A stretch of DNA of 37,466 nucleotides, taken from positions 1-37,466 of the forward strand of contig NZ_JARXAI010000077.1 in assembly GCF_029865925.1 (NCBI RefSeq), written 5' to 3'. This DNA comes from Sphingorhabdus sp. (GTDB taxonomy: Bacteria; Pseudomonadota; Alphaproteobacteria; Sphingomonadales; Sphingomonadaceae). Numbering within the stretch: the first letter of the stretch is position 1; each line of letters begins with the position of its first letter. A program made the translations under genes and the position numbers. Below the pieces are notes generated by a model that was not told where the DNA came from, searched no databases, and saw only the letters and a list, made by a program, of their open reading frames with translations. Positions 26,393 to 36,098 of this stretch are shown one piece after another.

Positions 26393-26663
26393 TCATGTCT
26401 TGCCAGACAGCAGCCACCATGTCGCAACACCATTGATGGCCGTATACGCGGCGTATAAAAGTGAAATCGCCAATGACCCTTGGTTCGCGAGCCACAGTGC
26501 GCCGATCAGCAAAGCCAGTTCAATGGCATAGCTGCCAAAAGGACTGAAATGCGCACTAAAATAGCGCTTGGTGTCTTCCACAAACGGGTGCCCCGATTCC
26601 GTGACTGCCCTGTGCATAAAAAAAATTGGCAATCCCCATCAAAAAGCAGACGGTCAGCAGCAT
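26393..26663 (-). pseudogene. Small membrane protein gene split by a +1 frameshift in a T8 tract
   Basis: Reading from ATG 26663 gives MLLTVCFLMGIANFF and then leaves frame at eight consecutive T (plus-strand A run 26618-26625), ending at a stop at 26556-26558 after 35 codons. Removing one T joins this start to MHRAVTESGHPFVEDTKRYF and a second hydrophobic part (YAIELALLIGALWLA, then SLAISLLYAAYTAINGV), giving a coherent 89-aa protein with three hydrophobic segments. The total span of 271 bases is exactly one over a multiple of three. It lies nine bases after the AI-2E gene stop, as an operon member would. Either the read has a homopolymer error, the gene is inactive, or slippage restores the frame. 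The family is a small inner-membrane protein of unknown function. Confidence 0.7.
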
Positions 26664-26672
26664 TTTTTGGGT

Positions 26673-27800
26673 TCACGGCCCTTCGCGGATGCCACGCGCT
26701 TCATTACGCGCAGATTGCCGCTCAAGCGTGACTTTGATCATCGCAATGATGGGGTCGGCAAGCGCCAATCCCAATATGCCGAAAAGCGCGCCAAACAGGA
26801 TCTGCGCGCCCAAGACCAAGGCTGGTGCTAAATCCACCGCGCGCTTGGCCACCATTGGCACAATCAGATACCCGTCGACCATCTGGACGACAAAATATAC
26901 GAAAACGGCATACAGCCCGACATCTGATCCGGCGGAGAATCCAACCAATATGATCAGCGCACCCGATACGATGGCGCCGATGTTGGGCAGAAATGCGAGC
27001 AGGCCCGTGAGCACACCGAGCAACGCGGCCATTGGCACGTTGCCAAGGCTGAGCAATATCCAAGTACCGAAGCCTTCGACCGCCATGCCAAGTAAGCGCC
27101 CGGCCATCAGGCGGCGCAAGACGCTACCCATTTTTTCTGCCGTCACATAGAAATGTTCACGCTCTGCCAGCGGCAGCATCCACGCCACGCCGCGTTCATA
27201 CAGGCGGGGTTCCGCTGCAATAAAAATACCAAGAACCAACATCATCGCAAGATTGGTAATGGCGCTGACTACCGAGGACACGGCTTCTGTTACGCGACCA
27301 ACGGAATTTAATATCTGCGATCCAAGGCCCTTCACATCTTCAGCGGAGATGTTGAAACCCGCAGCCTCAATCCGGTTGCCGATTGCTCCAATTTGGGTCT
27401 CGACAATGGCCTGAAGGCTTGCGGCCTGTGCGGCCAGTTCGGAGCCAGTGAAAACGAACGTCCAATACATGAAGCCGAAAACGGCTAACACCACGATCGT
27501 CAGTCGGAAGCCACGCGGAATGGGTAAAATCCGACCGAGGAGACGCGCTCCGCCGTCGAACATTGCGGCGAGAACGACCCCGCCAATGATGAGAAGAATG
27601 GGCTGGGCAAGCCAGATGAACGCCACCACCAAAGCAGCCATGCCAATCCAAACCGTGGCGCGCTTAATTTCGGACCGGATAATCGGGTCGTAAAGCTCGG
27701 TTGGGCCTACTTCTTCCCGAAAGCTATCGGGCACCCGCGCCTCGGGCTTTTTACGCCGCCGGCGTGGCTTGCTTTGTTCTGGCGCGGGCACGTCATTCAC
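26673..27800 (-). CDS. AI-2E family transporter (PerM/YdiK-like permease)
   Basis: The 375-aa membrane protein has a basic N-terminal tail (KPRRRRKKP), paired hydrophobic segments near 50-85 and 95-115, an amphipathic central part (120-200) and a cluster of C-terminal helices containing the family block GVLTGLLAFLPNIGAIVSGA and GNVPMAALLG. AI-2E family members are named for TqsA, an exporter of the autoinducer AI-2; most, including PerM-like ones, have other or unknown substrates. The start is GTG 27800, which overlaps the lepB stop by eight bases, so translation is coupled. AAGG stands nine bases upstream inside lepB. Confidence 0.88.
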   Translation of the reverse strand: MNDVPAPEQSKPRRRRKKPEARVPDSFREEVGPTELYDPIIRSEIKRATVWIGMAALVVAFIWLAQPILLIIGGVVLAAMFDGGARLLGRILPIPRGFRLTIVVLAVFGFMYWTFVFTGSELAAQAASLQAIVETQIGAIGNRIEAAGFNISAEDVKGLGSQILNSVGRVTEAVSSVVSAITNLAMMLVLGIFIAAEPRLYERGVAWMLPLAEREHFYVTAEKMGSVLRRLMAGRLLGMAVEGFGTWILLSLGNVPMAALLGVLTGLLAFLPNIGAIVSGALIILVGFSAGSDVGLYAVFVYFVVQMVDGYLIVPMVAKRAVDLAPALVLGAQILFGALFGILGLALADPIIAMIKVTLERQSARNEARGIREGP

Positions 27801-28740
27801 CTTGGCGGACCTTCTTGGGACGTAAACTTGTGCCAGCGCGATCCCCCCGAAGCGAACCTATCCATGTCGCAGGATTAAGGCCCGTGCTGCCATCTACGGA
27901 GAATGTGATTATCTCAGCCCGCCCACCAATACGATCCCATGAAACGGGACCGCCAAGGCCGCCAAGTTCCGCAGCTACACGGCTATCGGAGCTATTGTCG
28001 CGGTTATCACCCATCAAGAACACATGACCTGCCGGGATTTTGACTGGGTCCATATCATCGGTATCGCCGCGACGCGCATCGATGGTGTCATATTTTGCGC
28101 CATTGGGCAGCGTCTCGCGGATTATGGGCAGGTTGCACGTCAAAGCGCCATCATCGCTGCGGGTGAGGGCGCCGGGAAAGTCATATTCATTGCACGGATT
28201 GTTGGCGTCTACCGCCAGGGTCAAATTGGGTTGCGTCTCTTGGGGAACGGGTTTGCCATTTAGAAAAACCTGCCCCTCTTTCAACGCAATGGTGTCGCCG
28301 GGCAAACCGATGACGCGCTTAATCCAGTCCTGATATTTGCCCTTTGGTGTCAATATGACGATGTCGCCACGTTCGGGCATTTTGCCCCAAACACGCGTAT
28401 TGCTCTCGGGCAGCGGTACGGCCAGCGCTTCAACCTCTTCCCGCAGCACGAGCCAACGGAAAATGGCTACAGGGTTCGGGATCGTCGGCGATACATGGCT
28501 CCATCCGTAGGGATATTTGCTCACAAACAGGCGGTCACCTACCAACAAGGTCGGCATCATCGAGATTGAGGGAATGTAGAACGGCTTTGCTATGAAGCTG
28601 TGGAAGGCGAGCACAGCAAGCAACAGCCAAAACATGCCCTTAACCTCCGCCCATGCGGTTGCGGCCCAGCTCTGCTTTTCAGGGGTTGGCGCGGGAGGTG
28701 TGGAGGAATTTTCGTCAGTTTCTGTGGTCAAGCTGCTCAT
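27793..28740 (-). CDS. lepB: Signal peptidase I
   Basis: The 315-aa protein cleaves signal peptides from exported proteins at the outer face of the inner membrane. After a Ser/Thr/Pro-rich cytosolic N-terminus comes one membrane segment (about 36-50), then [13 protein letters not shown] with nucleophile Ser60, and [11 protein letters not shown] with the general base Lys141. [15 protein letters not shown] completes boxes C-E. Length exceeds the 250 residues common in alphaproteobacteria because of an insert around residues 190-215 ([20 protein letters not shown]). It overlaps acpS upstream (ATGA) and the AI-2E gene downstream. The usual partners rnc and era do not follow. Confidence 0.94.
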   Translation of the reverse strand: MSSLTTETDENSSTPPAPTPEKQSWAATAWAEVKGMFWLLLAVLAFHSFIAKPFYIPSISMMPTLLVGDRLFVSKYPYGWSHVSPTIPNPVAIFRWLVLREEVEALAVPLPESNTRVWGKMPERGDIVILTPKGKYQDWIKRVIGLPGDTIALKEGQVFLNGKPVPQETQPNLTLAVDANNPCNEYDFPGALTRSDDGALTCNLPIIRETLPNGAKYDTIDARRGDTDDMDPVKIPAGHVFLMGDNRDNSSDSRVAAELGGLGGPVSWDRIGGRAEIITFSVDGSTGLNPATWIGSLRGDRAGTSLRPKKVRQGE

Positions 28741-29147
28741 GCCTTTTGCATTCTTAATGCCTCTATAATGACAAATGCCTGTGCCCAGGGATGGTCGTCG
28801 GTCAGCGTCAAATGGATATGGGCTTCATAGCCTGCTGGAATCATTGCGTCGAGCCGTGCTTTCGCGCCCCCGGTAAGGGAAAGCGTTGGCGCACCGGAGG
28901 GTGCATTAACGACGCCAATGTCCTTCATAAACACGCCATGCTTGAATCCGGTTCCCACTGCTTTGGAAAAGGCCTCTTTAGCGGCAAAGCGTTTCGCATA
29001 AGTGCCTGCTTTGGTAAACGGACGCTTGGCTGCCTTCGCCCGTTCAAGGTCTGTGAACACCCGGTTTTCAAAGCGCGTGCCAAAGCGTTCAAGTGAACGG
29101 GCGATACGTTCAATATTACACAGGTCGGAACCAAGCCCGACGATCAC
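28737..29147 (-). CDS. acpS: Holo-[acyl-carrier-protein] synthase
   Basis: The 136-aa enzyme moves 4'-phosphopantetheine from CoA to apo-ACP, activating fatty acid synthesis. It has the two family motifs: [14 protein letters not shown] with the metal ligand Asp8, and [15 protein letters not shown] with Glu58. Length is typical for AcpS. The start is GTG 29147, overlapping the pdxJ stop in GTGA, and the stop overlaps the lepB start in ATGA, so this is a tight translationally coupled operon. Confidence 0.93.
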   Translation of the reverse strand: MIVGLGSDLCNIERIARSLERFGTRFENRVFTDLERAKAAKRPFTKAGTYAKRFAAKEAFSKAVGTGFKHGVFMKDIGVVNAPSGAPTLSLTGGAKARLDAMIPAGYEAHIHLTLTDDHPWAQAFVIIEALRMQKA

Positions 29148-29887
29148 CGGGCAAGGTCCATCAGCGCACGCATTTTGCGCACGCTTTCTTCAAGCCCAAT
29201 GAAAATCGCCTCGCCAATGAGATAATGCCCGATGTTGAGTTCAGCGAACTGCGGGATAGCGGCAATAGGTTGGACATTATCGAACGTCAGGCCATGGCCC
29301 GCATGCGGTTCGATGCCATTTTTGGCGGCCAAAGCAGCGGCGTCAGCAATGCGGCGGAGCTCGACCTCGCGCTCTGCGCCTTCGGCATGGGCGTATTTGC
29401 CCGTGTGGAATTCCACGATTGGCGCGCGCAAGCGGATAGCGGCTTCAATCTGGCGGGCATCGGGTTCAATGAACAGGCTAACGCGGATATTGGCGTCGGT
29501 GAGCCGGGTAACGATGGGTGCGAGATGGTTGTGCTGGCCGGCAGCGTCTAAACCGCCCTCGGTTGTCCGCTCCTCCCGCCGTTCAGGGACGATGCACGCC
29601 GCATGGGGTTTATGCCGAAGTGCAATCTCGAGCATTTCTTCGGTCGCAGCCATTTCCAGATTGAGCGGCAAATTGGTGGCCGCCATTATGCGTTCTATAT
29701 CGGCATCGCGAATGTGCCGCCGGTCTTCGCGCAAATGGGCAGTAATGCCATCGCCGCCGACGGCTGCGACAATTTGCGCCGCACGCACAGGGTCTGGATG
29801 CGCCCCGCCGCGTGCATTGCGAATGGTGGCAACATGGTCAATGTTGACGCCTAGGCGCAGGCGCGGCGCTTTTGCTGCTTCGTTCAT
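29144..29887 (-). CDS. pdxJ: Pyridoxine 5'-phosphate synthase
   Basis: The 247-aa TIM-barrel enzyme condenses 1-deoxyxylulose 5-phosphate with 3-amino-2-oxopropyl phosphate to pyridoxine 5'-phosphate in the DXP-dependent vitamin B6 pathway. It starts [24 protein letters not shown] and contains [56 protein letters not shown] and [12 protein letters not shown]. All these blocks are characteristic and the length is normal. ATG 29887 overlaps the pyrE stop (ATGA). Confidence 0.96.
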   Translation of the reverse strand: MNEAAKAPRLRLGVNIDHVATIRNARGGAHPDPVRAAQIVAAVGGDGITAHLREDRRHIRDADIERIMAATNLPLNLEMAATEEMLEIALRHKPHAACIVPERREERTTEGGLDAAGQHNHLAPIVTRLTDANIRVSLFIEPDARQIEAAIRLRAPIVEFHTGKYAHAEGAEREVELRRIADAAALAAKNGIEPHAGHGLTFDNVQPIAAIPQFAELNIGHYLIGEAIFIGLEESVRKMRALMDLAR

Positions 29888-30465
29888 ATCTTCCGGCTAC
29901 CGGGCTTAACCGCTTCTGTAGCTGCCAGCTCGGGCGGCAATTCGTCTCCTGCATATGTAGGGAAGTTCAATTCGATTAGTGGATAAAATGGCACGCCAAG
30001 TTCAACCGCACCCGCCGAGCGGTCAACCACGGAAGCGGCCGCAATGACAACGCCGCCCGAGGCTTCAATAGCGGCAATGGCCTCACGTGACGAAAGGCCA
30101 GTGGTGACGACATCTTCTACCATTAAAACTTTGGTTCCGGGCGCGAGCGAAAAGCCGCGACGCAAACCAAATACACCGTCGGGGCGCTCAACAAACAAAG
30201 CATCAACGCCAAGCGCGCGGCCCATTTCATGGCCAATGATAATACCGCCCATGGCGGGAGAAATGACGACTTGCACCTCGCTGCGCAATTCACGTGGGAT
30301 TTTTTGGGTAATCGCAAGGGCAATCCGCCCGGCGCGCTCTGGGTTCATTAACAACCGCGCGCATTGCAGATAATAGGCACTGTGGCGGCCCGATGACAGC
30401 AGGAAATGTCCCTCAAGCAAAGCATCGACGCTACGGAATTCAGCCAGTATTTCATCTTCAGTCAT
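29884..30465 (-). CDS. pyrE: Orotate phosphoribosyltransferase
   Basis: The 193-aa protein joins orotate to PRPP, giving orotidine 5'-phosphate in pyrimidine synthesis. The PRPP loop is [14 protein letters not shown] (113-126), and [15 protein letters not shown] with [16 protein letters not shown] form the rest of the active site. It is shorter than E. coli PyrE (213 aa) but normal for alphaproteobacterial members. It is the first gene of the pyrE-pdxJ-acpS-lepB operon and is divergent from the cox operon across a 228-base region. The Shine-Dalgarno before ATG 30465 is weak. Confidence 0.94.
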   Translation of the reverse strand: MTEDEILAEFRSVDALLEGHFLLSSGRHSAYYLQCARLLMNPERAGRIALAITQKIPRELRSEVQVVISPAMGGIIIGHEMGRALGVDALFVERPDGVFGLRRGFSLAPGTKVLMVEDVVTTGLSSREAIAAIEASGGVVIAAASVVDRSAGAVELGVPFYPLIELNFPTYAGDELPPELAATEAVKPGSRKI

Positions 30466-30584
30466 GGTGGGGAGAATTTTCCTTCTTTACCGATGTTGTC
30501 TTTTGCATGCGCTGTTTAGCGGATTGCAACGCAAATAGGTAGAAAACTGGAGCAATTAAATGCTAAAAATAATCAATCGACCGC

Positions 30585-30613
30585 TTGAGGCTTCAGATTA
30601 GCGCGACTATAGG
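30585..30613 (+). promoter_or_regulatory. Candidate sigma-70-type promoter for the cox operon
   Basis: TTGAGG at 30585-30590 and TATAGG at 30608-30613 are separated by 17 bases and lie about 80 bases before the ctaC start. They match the -35 and -10 consensus TTGACA/TATAAT reasonably well in an intergenic region that must hold the divergent promoters of pyrE and ctaC. No regulator site was recognised. Confidence 0.4.
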
Positions 30614-30693
30614 TCGCGCCAGTCTGGCACTCTACGGGTCGGTCAGACCAGCGCAAAGTTCCTGCGCCGCACCAAGAATACGGGGCCAAGTTG

Positions 30694-31821
30694 ATGAATA
30701 TGTTGAAGAAATTGTTGGTATTGCTCGTTGTCCTGACCGCGCCTTCATTGGCGATGGCGCAGCCTGCGAATCCTGCGCCGACGCCAGTAACTAAGGAAGT
30801 GGCTGCGCCCGTCGTGGCGACGCCTGCTGCCGTTACTCCGGTTTCACCTGCGACAGAAGCAGCGCCAGCAGCTGCCGCTGCGCCGAAATCCATGGATGGC
30901 TCCTTGCCGGGTTACACGCCCATGCGTCCCGACTATAAAAACAGCGTTGGCATGCCAAAGCCTAAAGAAATCGATTTTCAGGAGCAATTCAGCGACAACG
31001 GCCAATATGCAAAATGGATCAACAATACGGTTCTTTTGCCAATCATAACCATCATTTCGCTATTTGTTCTCGGCCTTCTGTTCATGGTAATTTTGCGCTT
31101 CAACCGCCGTGCAAATCCAGTGCCATCCAAGACAACACACAACACCTTCATTGAGGTTGTATGGACTTTGGTTCCCGTCCTGATTCTGTTGGGCATTGCG
31201 TATCCTTCGCTCGATTTGTTGGCGAAGCAGTTCAAGCCAGCTCCAGCCAATGCCGTCACCATTAAAGCGACTGGCTATCAGTGGTATTGGGGCTTTACCT
31301 ATCCTGATCATGGCGGTTTCGAAGTTGTTTCAAACATGCTCAAGGAAGAAGGCGACGTTGCCAAAGGCGAGCGTTTCCGCACCGAAAATGACGGACCGAA
31401 GCTCATGGCTTCGGACAATCGTATGGTTGTTCCTGCCGGGGTGCCGTTGCGCATTCAGACCACTGCCGCTGACGTGATTCACGCATTCGCCGTTCCTTCG
31501 CTTTGGTTCAAGCTAGACGCTGTCCCTGGCCGTCTGAACGAAAAATCGCTCACGATTACGAAGCCTGGTGTATATTTTGGGCAATGCTCTGAGCTCTGCG
31601 GAGCGCGCCACGCGTTCATGCCAATCGTCGTGGAAGCATTGCCACCCGAAAAATTTGCGGCATGGGTAAAGGCGCAGGGCGGCACAATGCCTGGGGCGAC
31701 TAAACCTGCACCTGCCGCCGCCGCTCCTGCGGGCGAGAATGTAGCTGCTCCTTTAGCACCAGCTGGCGCCGCAACCCCTATCGACACTGTTGCTGCACCT
31801 GTTGCAGCGCCAACTAAGTAA
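30694..31821 (+). CDS. ctaC: Cytochrome c oxidase subunit II
   Basis: The 375-aa subunit accepts electrons from cytochrome c through its Cu(A) centre. A signal peptide ([16 protein letters not shown], cleavage before Gln23) is followed by an Ala/Pro-rich segment (24-65), two membrane helices (about 113-135 and 153-176), and the cupredoxin domain with aromatic path [11 protein letters not shown]. All Cu(A) ligands are present: His263, Cys298, Glu300, Cys302, His306 and Met309. A second Ala/Pro-rich tail of about 45 residues follows the domain and is unusual. ATG 30694 is chosen; a TTG three bases upstream is less likely. No heme c motif (CxxCH) is seen, so it is of aa3 type. Confidence 0.95.
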   Translation: MNMLKKLLVLLVVLTAPSLAMAQPANPAPTPVTKEVAAPVVATPAAVTPVSPATEAAPAAAAAPKSMDGSLPGYTPMRPDYKNSVGMPKPKEIDFQEQFSDNGQYAKWINNTVLLPIITIISLFVLGLLFMVILRFNRRANPVPSKTTHNTFIEVVWTLVPVLILLGIAYPSLDLLAKQFKPAPANAVTIKATGYQWYWGFTYPDHGGFEVVSNMLKEEGDVAKGERFRTENDGPKLMASDNRMVVPAGVPLRIQTTAADVIHAFAVPSLWFKLDAVPGRLNEKSLTITKPGVYFGQCSELCGARHAFMPIVVEALPPEKFAAWVKAQGGTMPGATKPAPAAAAPAGENVAAPLAPAGAATPIDTVAAPVAAPTK

Positions 31822-31834
31822 AGAGGCCAAACGG

Positions 31835-33502
31835 ATGACAACCATTGCAGCCACAGGTACAGACCTTCATGCGCATGACCATCATGACGCGGACCACAAG
31901 CCGGGCTTTTTCGCTCGGTGGTTCATGTCGACTAACCACAAGGACATCGGCACCCTCTATTTGATTTTTGCTATATGCGCAGGGATCATCGGCGGTGGCA
32001 TTTCCGGTCTGATGCGGTTGGAGCTTGCTGCTCCTGGCATCCAATATCTTCAAGGTTGGGCATCAATGATGGCCGGCAAGGAAGCGTCGCTTGATGAAGC
32101 CTATCACATGTGGAACGTGCTGATCACCGCCCACGGCCTGATCATGGTGTTCTTCATGGTCATGCCCGCCCTCATTGGCGGTTTTGGTAACTGGTTTGTG
32201 CCTTTGATGATCGGCGCGCCTGACATGGCGTTTCCCCGCATGAACAATATTAGCTTCTGGCTGACAGTTGTTGCCTTCATCATGCTGCTCGGATCAAGCT
32301 TTGTGCCGGGCGGCACGGGATTAGGTGCTGGAACTGGCTGGACGGTCTACGCACCGCTTTCAACCTCTGGCTCGGTCGGTCCGGCTGTGGACATGGCCAT
32401 TTTCTCGCTTCACCTTGCTGGTGCCGCGTCGATTCTGGGTGCCATTAACTTCATCACCACCATTTTCAACATGCGTGCACCGGGAATGACCTTGCACAAA
32501 ATGCCGCTGTTCGTGTGGTCGGTGTTGGTCACTGCATTCTTGTTGTTGCTCGCCTTGCCAGTGTTGGCAGCCGCAATTACGATGCTTCTGGTCGACCGTA
32601 ACTTTGGCGGCGCATTCTTTGATGCGTCTGCCGGCGGTGACCCTGTCTTGTATCAGCATCTTTTCTGGTTCTTCGGTCACCCTGAAGTGTACATCATGAT
32701 TTTGCCAGGTTTCGGCATCATCAGCCAGATCGTTGCAACCTTCAGCCGCAAGCCAGTGTTTGGCTATCTCGGCATGGCCTATGCTATGGTTGCAATTGGC
32801 GTCGTCGGCTTTGTTGTCTGGGCGCACCACATGTTCACAACGGGCATGAGCGTTGACATGAAAATGTACTTTACGGCGGCAACGATGGTGATCGCGGTAC
32901 CAACAGGTATAAAGATCTTCAGCTGGATTGCAACAATGTGGGGCGGTTCGGTGAGCTTCAAGACACCCATGGTTTGGGCGATGGGCTTCATCTTCATGTT
33001 CACCGTTGGAGGTGTGACGGGTGTTGTTCTGGCCAATGGCGGCCTCGACGATAACTTGCATGACACTTATTATGTTGTGGCCCACTTCCATTATGTGTTG
33101 TCGCTTGGTGCGGTGTTCTCGCTCTTTGCGGGCTTCTATTATTGGTTCGGTAAAATGTCGGGTCGCCACCTAAATGAATTCCTTGGCCATCTGCATTTCT
33201 GGATATTCTTCATCGGCGTGAACGTCTTGTTCTTCCCGATGCACTTCCTCGGCAACTCGGGTATGCCGCGTCGATACCCCGATTATCCAGAGGCCTTCGC
33301 TTACTGGAACGGCGTAGCTTCCTTTGGCTATGCGATTATGGCAGTTGGCGTTTTGATCTTCTTCGTCAACGTCATCTGGTCGTTGGTCGCTGGCCGCCGT
33401 GCGGAAGACAATTATTGGGGTGAAGGTGCGACCACGCTTGAGTGGACGCTGACAAGCCCTCCACCATATCACCAGTTCGAAACGCTGCCGGTTATCAAGT
33501 AA
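31835..33502 (+). CDS. ctaD: Cytochrome c oxidase subunit I
   Basis: The 555-aa catalytic subunit reduces O2 to water and pumps protons. Heme a ligands are His100 and His419, the heme a3 ligand is His417, and Cu(B) ligands are His282, His331 and His332, with the cross-linked Tyr286 in [11 protein letters not shown]. Glu284 in that motif, Asp130 ([11 protein letters not shown]) and Lys360 (TGIKIFSW) mark complete D and K channels of an A1-type heme-copper oxidase. The N-terminus is His-rich ([11 protein letters not shown]). ATG 31835 is chosen with AGAGG upstream; it starts 13 bases after ctaC. About twelve membrane helices are expected. Confidence 0.97.
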   Translation: MTTIAATGTDLHAHDHHDADHKPGFFARWFMSTNHKDIGTLYLIFAICAGIIGGGISGLMRLELAAPGIQYLQGWASMMAGKEASLDEAYHMWNVLITAHGLIMVFFMVMPALIGGFGNWFVPLMIGAPDMAFPRMNNISFWLTVVAFIMLLGSSFVPGGTGLGAGTGWTVYAPLSTSGSVGPAVDMAIFSLHLAGAASILGAINFITTIFNMRAPGMTLHKMPLFVWSVLVTAFLLLLALPVLAAAITMLLVDRNFGGAFFDASAGGDPVLYQHLFWFFGHPEVYIMILPGFGIISQIVATFSRKPVFGYLGMAYAMVAIGVVGFVVWAHHMFTTGMSVDMKMYFTAATMVIAVPTGIKIFSWIATMWGGSVSFKTPMVWAMGFIFMFTVGGVTGVVLANGGLDDNLHDTYYVVAHFHYVLSLGAVFSLFAGFYYWFGKMSGRHLNEFLGHLHFWIFFIGVNVLFFPMHFLGNSGMPRRYPDYPEAFAYWNGVASFGYAIMAVGVLIFFVNVIWSLVAGRRAEDNYWGEGATTLEWTLTSPPPYHQFETLPVIK

Positions 33503-33550
33503 CCGGCGGCGGTTCGCTGCTTTGAACGCCTCGAACGTCTGGGAAAAGGC

Positions 33551-34456
33551 ATGACAACCGCAACGCGTGACATCATTTTGCCAGCCGAGTGGCGCGATTT
33601 CTGGGCTTTGACTAAGCCTCGGGTCATGTCGCTTGTCGTGTTCACAGCACTGTGCGGACTTTTGGCGGCACCGGGTAGCATTCATCCGGTGATTGGTTTT
33701 ACCGCGATACTCTGCCTGGCCTTGGGCGCGGGGGCCTGTGGTGCGTTGAACCAATATTTCGAAGCTGACATTGACGCTAAAATGGCACGGACAGCGGGCC
33801 GCCCGTTGCCCGCGGGCCGCATGGACCGCGCGTCTGCGCTTAACTTTGGCATTGGCCTTGCCGCTTTCTCGGTTGGTATAATGGGGGTTGCGGTCAACTG
33901 GCTATGTGCGGGCCTGCTTGCCTTTTCGATCTTCTTCTACGCGATTGTCTACACTATCTGGTTGAAGCCCAACACGCCGCAGAATATCGTTATCGGCGGC
34001 GCTGCGGGCGCATTTCCGCCTGTAATAGGATGGGCGGCGGTAACAGGCGACGTTACGCTTATGCCAGTCCTCCTGTTCGGGATCATTTTCCTTTGGACAC
34101 CGCCGCATTTCTGGGCGCTCGCCTTGTTTATGAAGACGGATTACGGCGCGGCCGGAATTCCCATGCTCCCCAATGTGAAGGGTCAGCGGGTCACACGTAA
34201 CCAGATATTCGGGTACAGTTTCCCCATGGCGGCAACGGCAATACTGCCCTTCGCTTTGGCAGAAACAGGGTGGGTCTATGGTGTAGCCTCTGTCGTTCTA
34301 AACCTCATATTTTTGGGCCTGGCCTGCCGGGTCTGGAAAAACGAGGCCACCGACGCGGCTGCGATGAAACCGGAAAAGCAACTTTTTGCCTTCTCTATCC
34401 TTTACCTGTTTCTCCTTTTTGCAATTTTTGCCTTTGACCGGATGGTAATATCATGA
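33551..34456 (+). CDS. ctaB: Heme O synthase (protoheme IX farnesyltransferase)
   Basis: The 301-aa UbiA-family membrane enzyme attaches farnesyl diphosphate to heme b, making heme O, the precursor of heme A for the oxidase. It has the first Asp-rich motif in [20 protein letters not shown] with PLPAGRM, the [21 protein letters not shown] loop region with IPMLPNVKG, and about nine membrane segments. Length and motifs are typical. The stop overlaps the next small gene in ATGA. A 48-base gap separates it from ctaD. Confidence 0.96.
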   Translation: MTTATRDIILPAEWRDFWALTKPRVMSLVVFTALCGLLAAPGSIHPVIGFTAILCLALGAGACGALNQYFEADIDAKMARTAGRPLPAGRMDRASALNFGIGLAAFSVGIMGVAVNWLCAGLLAFSIFFYAIVYTIWLKPNTPQNIVIGGAAGAFPPVIGWAAVTGDVTLMPVLLFGIIFLWTPPHFWALALFMKTDYGAAGIPMLPNVKGQRVTRNQIFGYSFPMAATAILPFALAETGWVYGVASVVLNLIFLGLACRVWKNEATDAAAMKPEKQLFAFSILYLFLLFAIFAFDRMVIS

Positions 34457-34608
34457 GCCAGAATGAGCCGTCTGCCTACACCGCCGAAGAAACGGCCATT
34501 ATCCGCAAGCGCCAAGCGGGACGCTCTCGCGTCATGGGTATTGCCTTGGTCGCGCTATGTATTTTGTTCTTCTTAATCACTGTGGTGAAAGTGGGGGTCT
34601 GGGGCTGA
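34453..34608 (+). CDS. CoxF-like small membrane protein of the oxidase operon
   Basis: This 51-aa frame reads [20 protein letters not shown] then [20 protein letters not shown] and [12 protein letters not shown] charged N-terminus precedes one membrane helix (about 28-46). Small single-helix proteins at this spot, between ctaB and ctaG, are known as CoxF in alphaproteobacteria; their role in oxidase assembly is not settled. The ATG overlaps the ctaB stop (ATGA) and the TGA shares one base with the ctaG start (TGATG), so it is tightly coupled and surely translated. Confidence 0.8.
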   Translation: MSQNEPSAYTAEETAIIRKRQAGRSRVMGIALVALCILFFLITVVKVGVWG

Positions 34609-35168
34609 TGGCCATATCCAATGCAAAAACCGGGTTTCTAGCGGCGGCACTTGCGGTATCAATGGTGGGCGTTGGCTTTGCTGCGGTGCCACTGTATCGC
34701 TTGTTTTGCCAGGTGACTGGCTTTGGTGGAACAACAATGCGTGTCGATGCTGCACAGGCGGCTACCGTAGCTGTAACGAACAAAACCATGGTTATCCGGT
34801 TTGATGCCAATCAGCGCGGCGGCTTGCCTTGGGAATTTAAACCAGAACGGCCAACCGATACCGTCAGCATCGGCGCGAAGGATATGTCGATCTTCCTTGC
34901 AAAGAATCTCTCGAACGAGCCAGTAACTGGCACCGCCACGTTCAATGTGACGCCCGAGTTGGCTGGCAAATATTTCAACAAGATCCAATGCTTTTGCTTC
35001 ACAGAGCAGACATTGAAGCCGGGCGAACAGGTCCGCATGCCCGTGCTTTACTATGTCGATCCAAAAATCATGACGGATCCGAACACCAAAGACATCGAAG
35101 AAATCACCCTTAGCTACACTTTCTACCCCGTCGAAAAGCCAAACACGGTGGACCAGGCAGTAAACTGA
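34608..35168 (+). CDS. ctaG: Cytochrome c oxidase assembly protein CtaG (Cox11)
   Basis: The 186-aa protein delivers copper to Cu(B) of subunit I. It has one N-terminal membrane helix (about 9-28), the nearby RLFCQVTGFGGTT with Cys34, and a periplasmic immunoglobulin-like domain with the copper motif CFCF (Cys128, Cys130) in KIQCFCFTEQTLKPGEQ. MPVLYYVDP and ITLSYTFYP complete the family pattern. ATG 34608 is chosen because it overlaps the previous stop and begins just before the membrane helix. Confidence 0.95.
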   Translation: MAISNAKTGFLAAALAVSMVGVGFAAVPLYRLFCQVTGFGGTTMRVDAAQAATVAVTNKTMVIRFDANQRGGLPWEFKPERPTDTVSIGAKDMSIFLAKNLSNEPVTGTATFNVTPELAGKYFNKIQCFCFTEQTLKPGEQVRMPVLYYVDPKIMTDPNTKDIEEITLSYTFYPVEKPNTVDQAVN

Positions 35169-35210
35169 AGCTAAGCTAATATTAACCGGTAAGACTACAG
35201 GGAATTGACC

Positions 35211-36098
35211 ATGGCGGGTGCCAAAAATCACGATTATCATATTTTGCCACCAAGCATCACACCGTTGCTGGGTTCATTTTCGGCCCTGACGATGTTCTTC
35301 GGTCTGGTGATGTGGATGCATCCCGAACAGTTTAGCTATGGCAGCCTTGTGTTCGGCCTTGGCTTCATCAGTGTCATGTATACTTTCTATGCGTGGTGGA
35401 GCGACGTTATTCATGAGGCCCATGCTGGCGACCATACGCCCGTGGTTCAGCTTCACCTGCGTTACGGCATGATCATGTTCATTGCCTCAGAAGTCATGTT
35501 CTTTGTCGCTTGGTTCTGGGCATGGTTCGATTATTCTTTGTTCCCAGTGCCGCTGGAGCTCGTGAAGGACGCAGAAACCCATGCATTCACTGTAACTAAC
35601 CTGATCGGTCAGGAGGGCGCCGCAGCCTTGATGCAGTGGCCGCCAAAGGGCCTCGAAGTTCTCGATTCGATGAAGCTTCCATTGCTCAACACGCTGATCC
35701 TGCTGTGCTCGGGCACCACGGTGACATGGGCGCACCATGCGCTGATCCATGGTGACCGCGAAGGTCTGAAAAAAGGTTTGTGGCTGACGATCTTTCTTGG
35801 CCTGCTGTTCAGTAGCATCCAGGCGTATGAATATGCAGAAGCGCCATTTCCTTTCGCTGGCCTGAACTATGGCACGGCGTTTTTCATGGCGACTGGTTTT
35901 CATGGCTTTCATGTCATCGTCGGCACCATTTTCTTGGCGGTCTGCCTTGCACGTACCTACAAGGGCCATTTCACGCCTCAGCAGCATTTCGGTTTTGAAG
36001 CCGCTGCCTGGTATTGGCACTTTGTCGATGTCGTGTGGCTCTTCCTCTTCATCACCATCTACATTTGGGGTGGCTGGGGCGCACCAGTTCACGCTTAA
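35211..36098 (+). CDS. ctaE: Cytochrome c oxidase subunit III
   Basis: The 295-aa membrane subunit has seven predicted helices and the family text: HDYHILPPSITPLLGSFSAL, WWSDVIHEAHAGDHTPVVQ, RYGMIMFIASEVMFFVAWFW, NTLILLCSGTTVTWAHHAL, GFHGFHVIVGTIFLAVCL and AAWYWHFVDVVWLFLFITIY. Subunit III stabilises subunit I and guides proton uptake. AGGGA precedes ATG 35211. DUF983 starts directly after its stop codon with no gap. Confidence 0.97.
   Translation: MAGAKNHDYHILPPSITPLLGSFSALTMFFGLVMWMHPEQFSYGSLVFGLGFISVMYTFYAWWSDVIHEAHAGDHTPVVQLHLRYGMIMFIASEVMFFVAWFWAWFDYSLFPVPLELVKDAETHAFTVTNLIGQEGAAALMQWPPKGLEVLDSMKLPLLNTLILLCSGTTVTWAHHALIHGDREGLKKGLWLTIFLGLLFSSIQAYEYAEAPFPFAGLNYGTAFFMATGFHGFHVIVGTIFLAVCLARTYKGHFTPQQHFGFEAAAWYWHFVDVVWLFLFITIYIWGGWGAPVHA

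Noticed and set aside
30466-30693. Possible small RNA between pyrE and ctaC
   Set aside because: Apart from a candidate promoter for ctaC, no hairpin with a T run was seen, so no RNA gene is claimed.
32360-33169. Long minus-strand open frame (269 aa) opposite ctaD
   Set aside because: It lies wholly antisense to an intact subunit I gene with all catalytic residues, has a His/Cys/Arg-rich composition typical of reverse-frame shadows, and no ribosome site.
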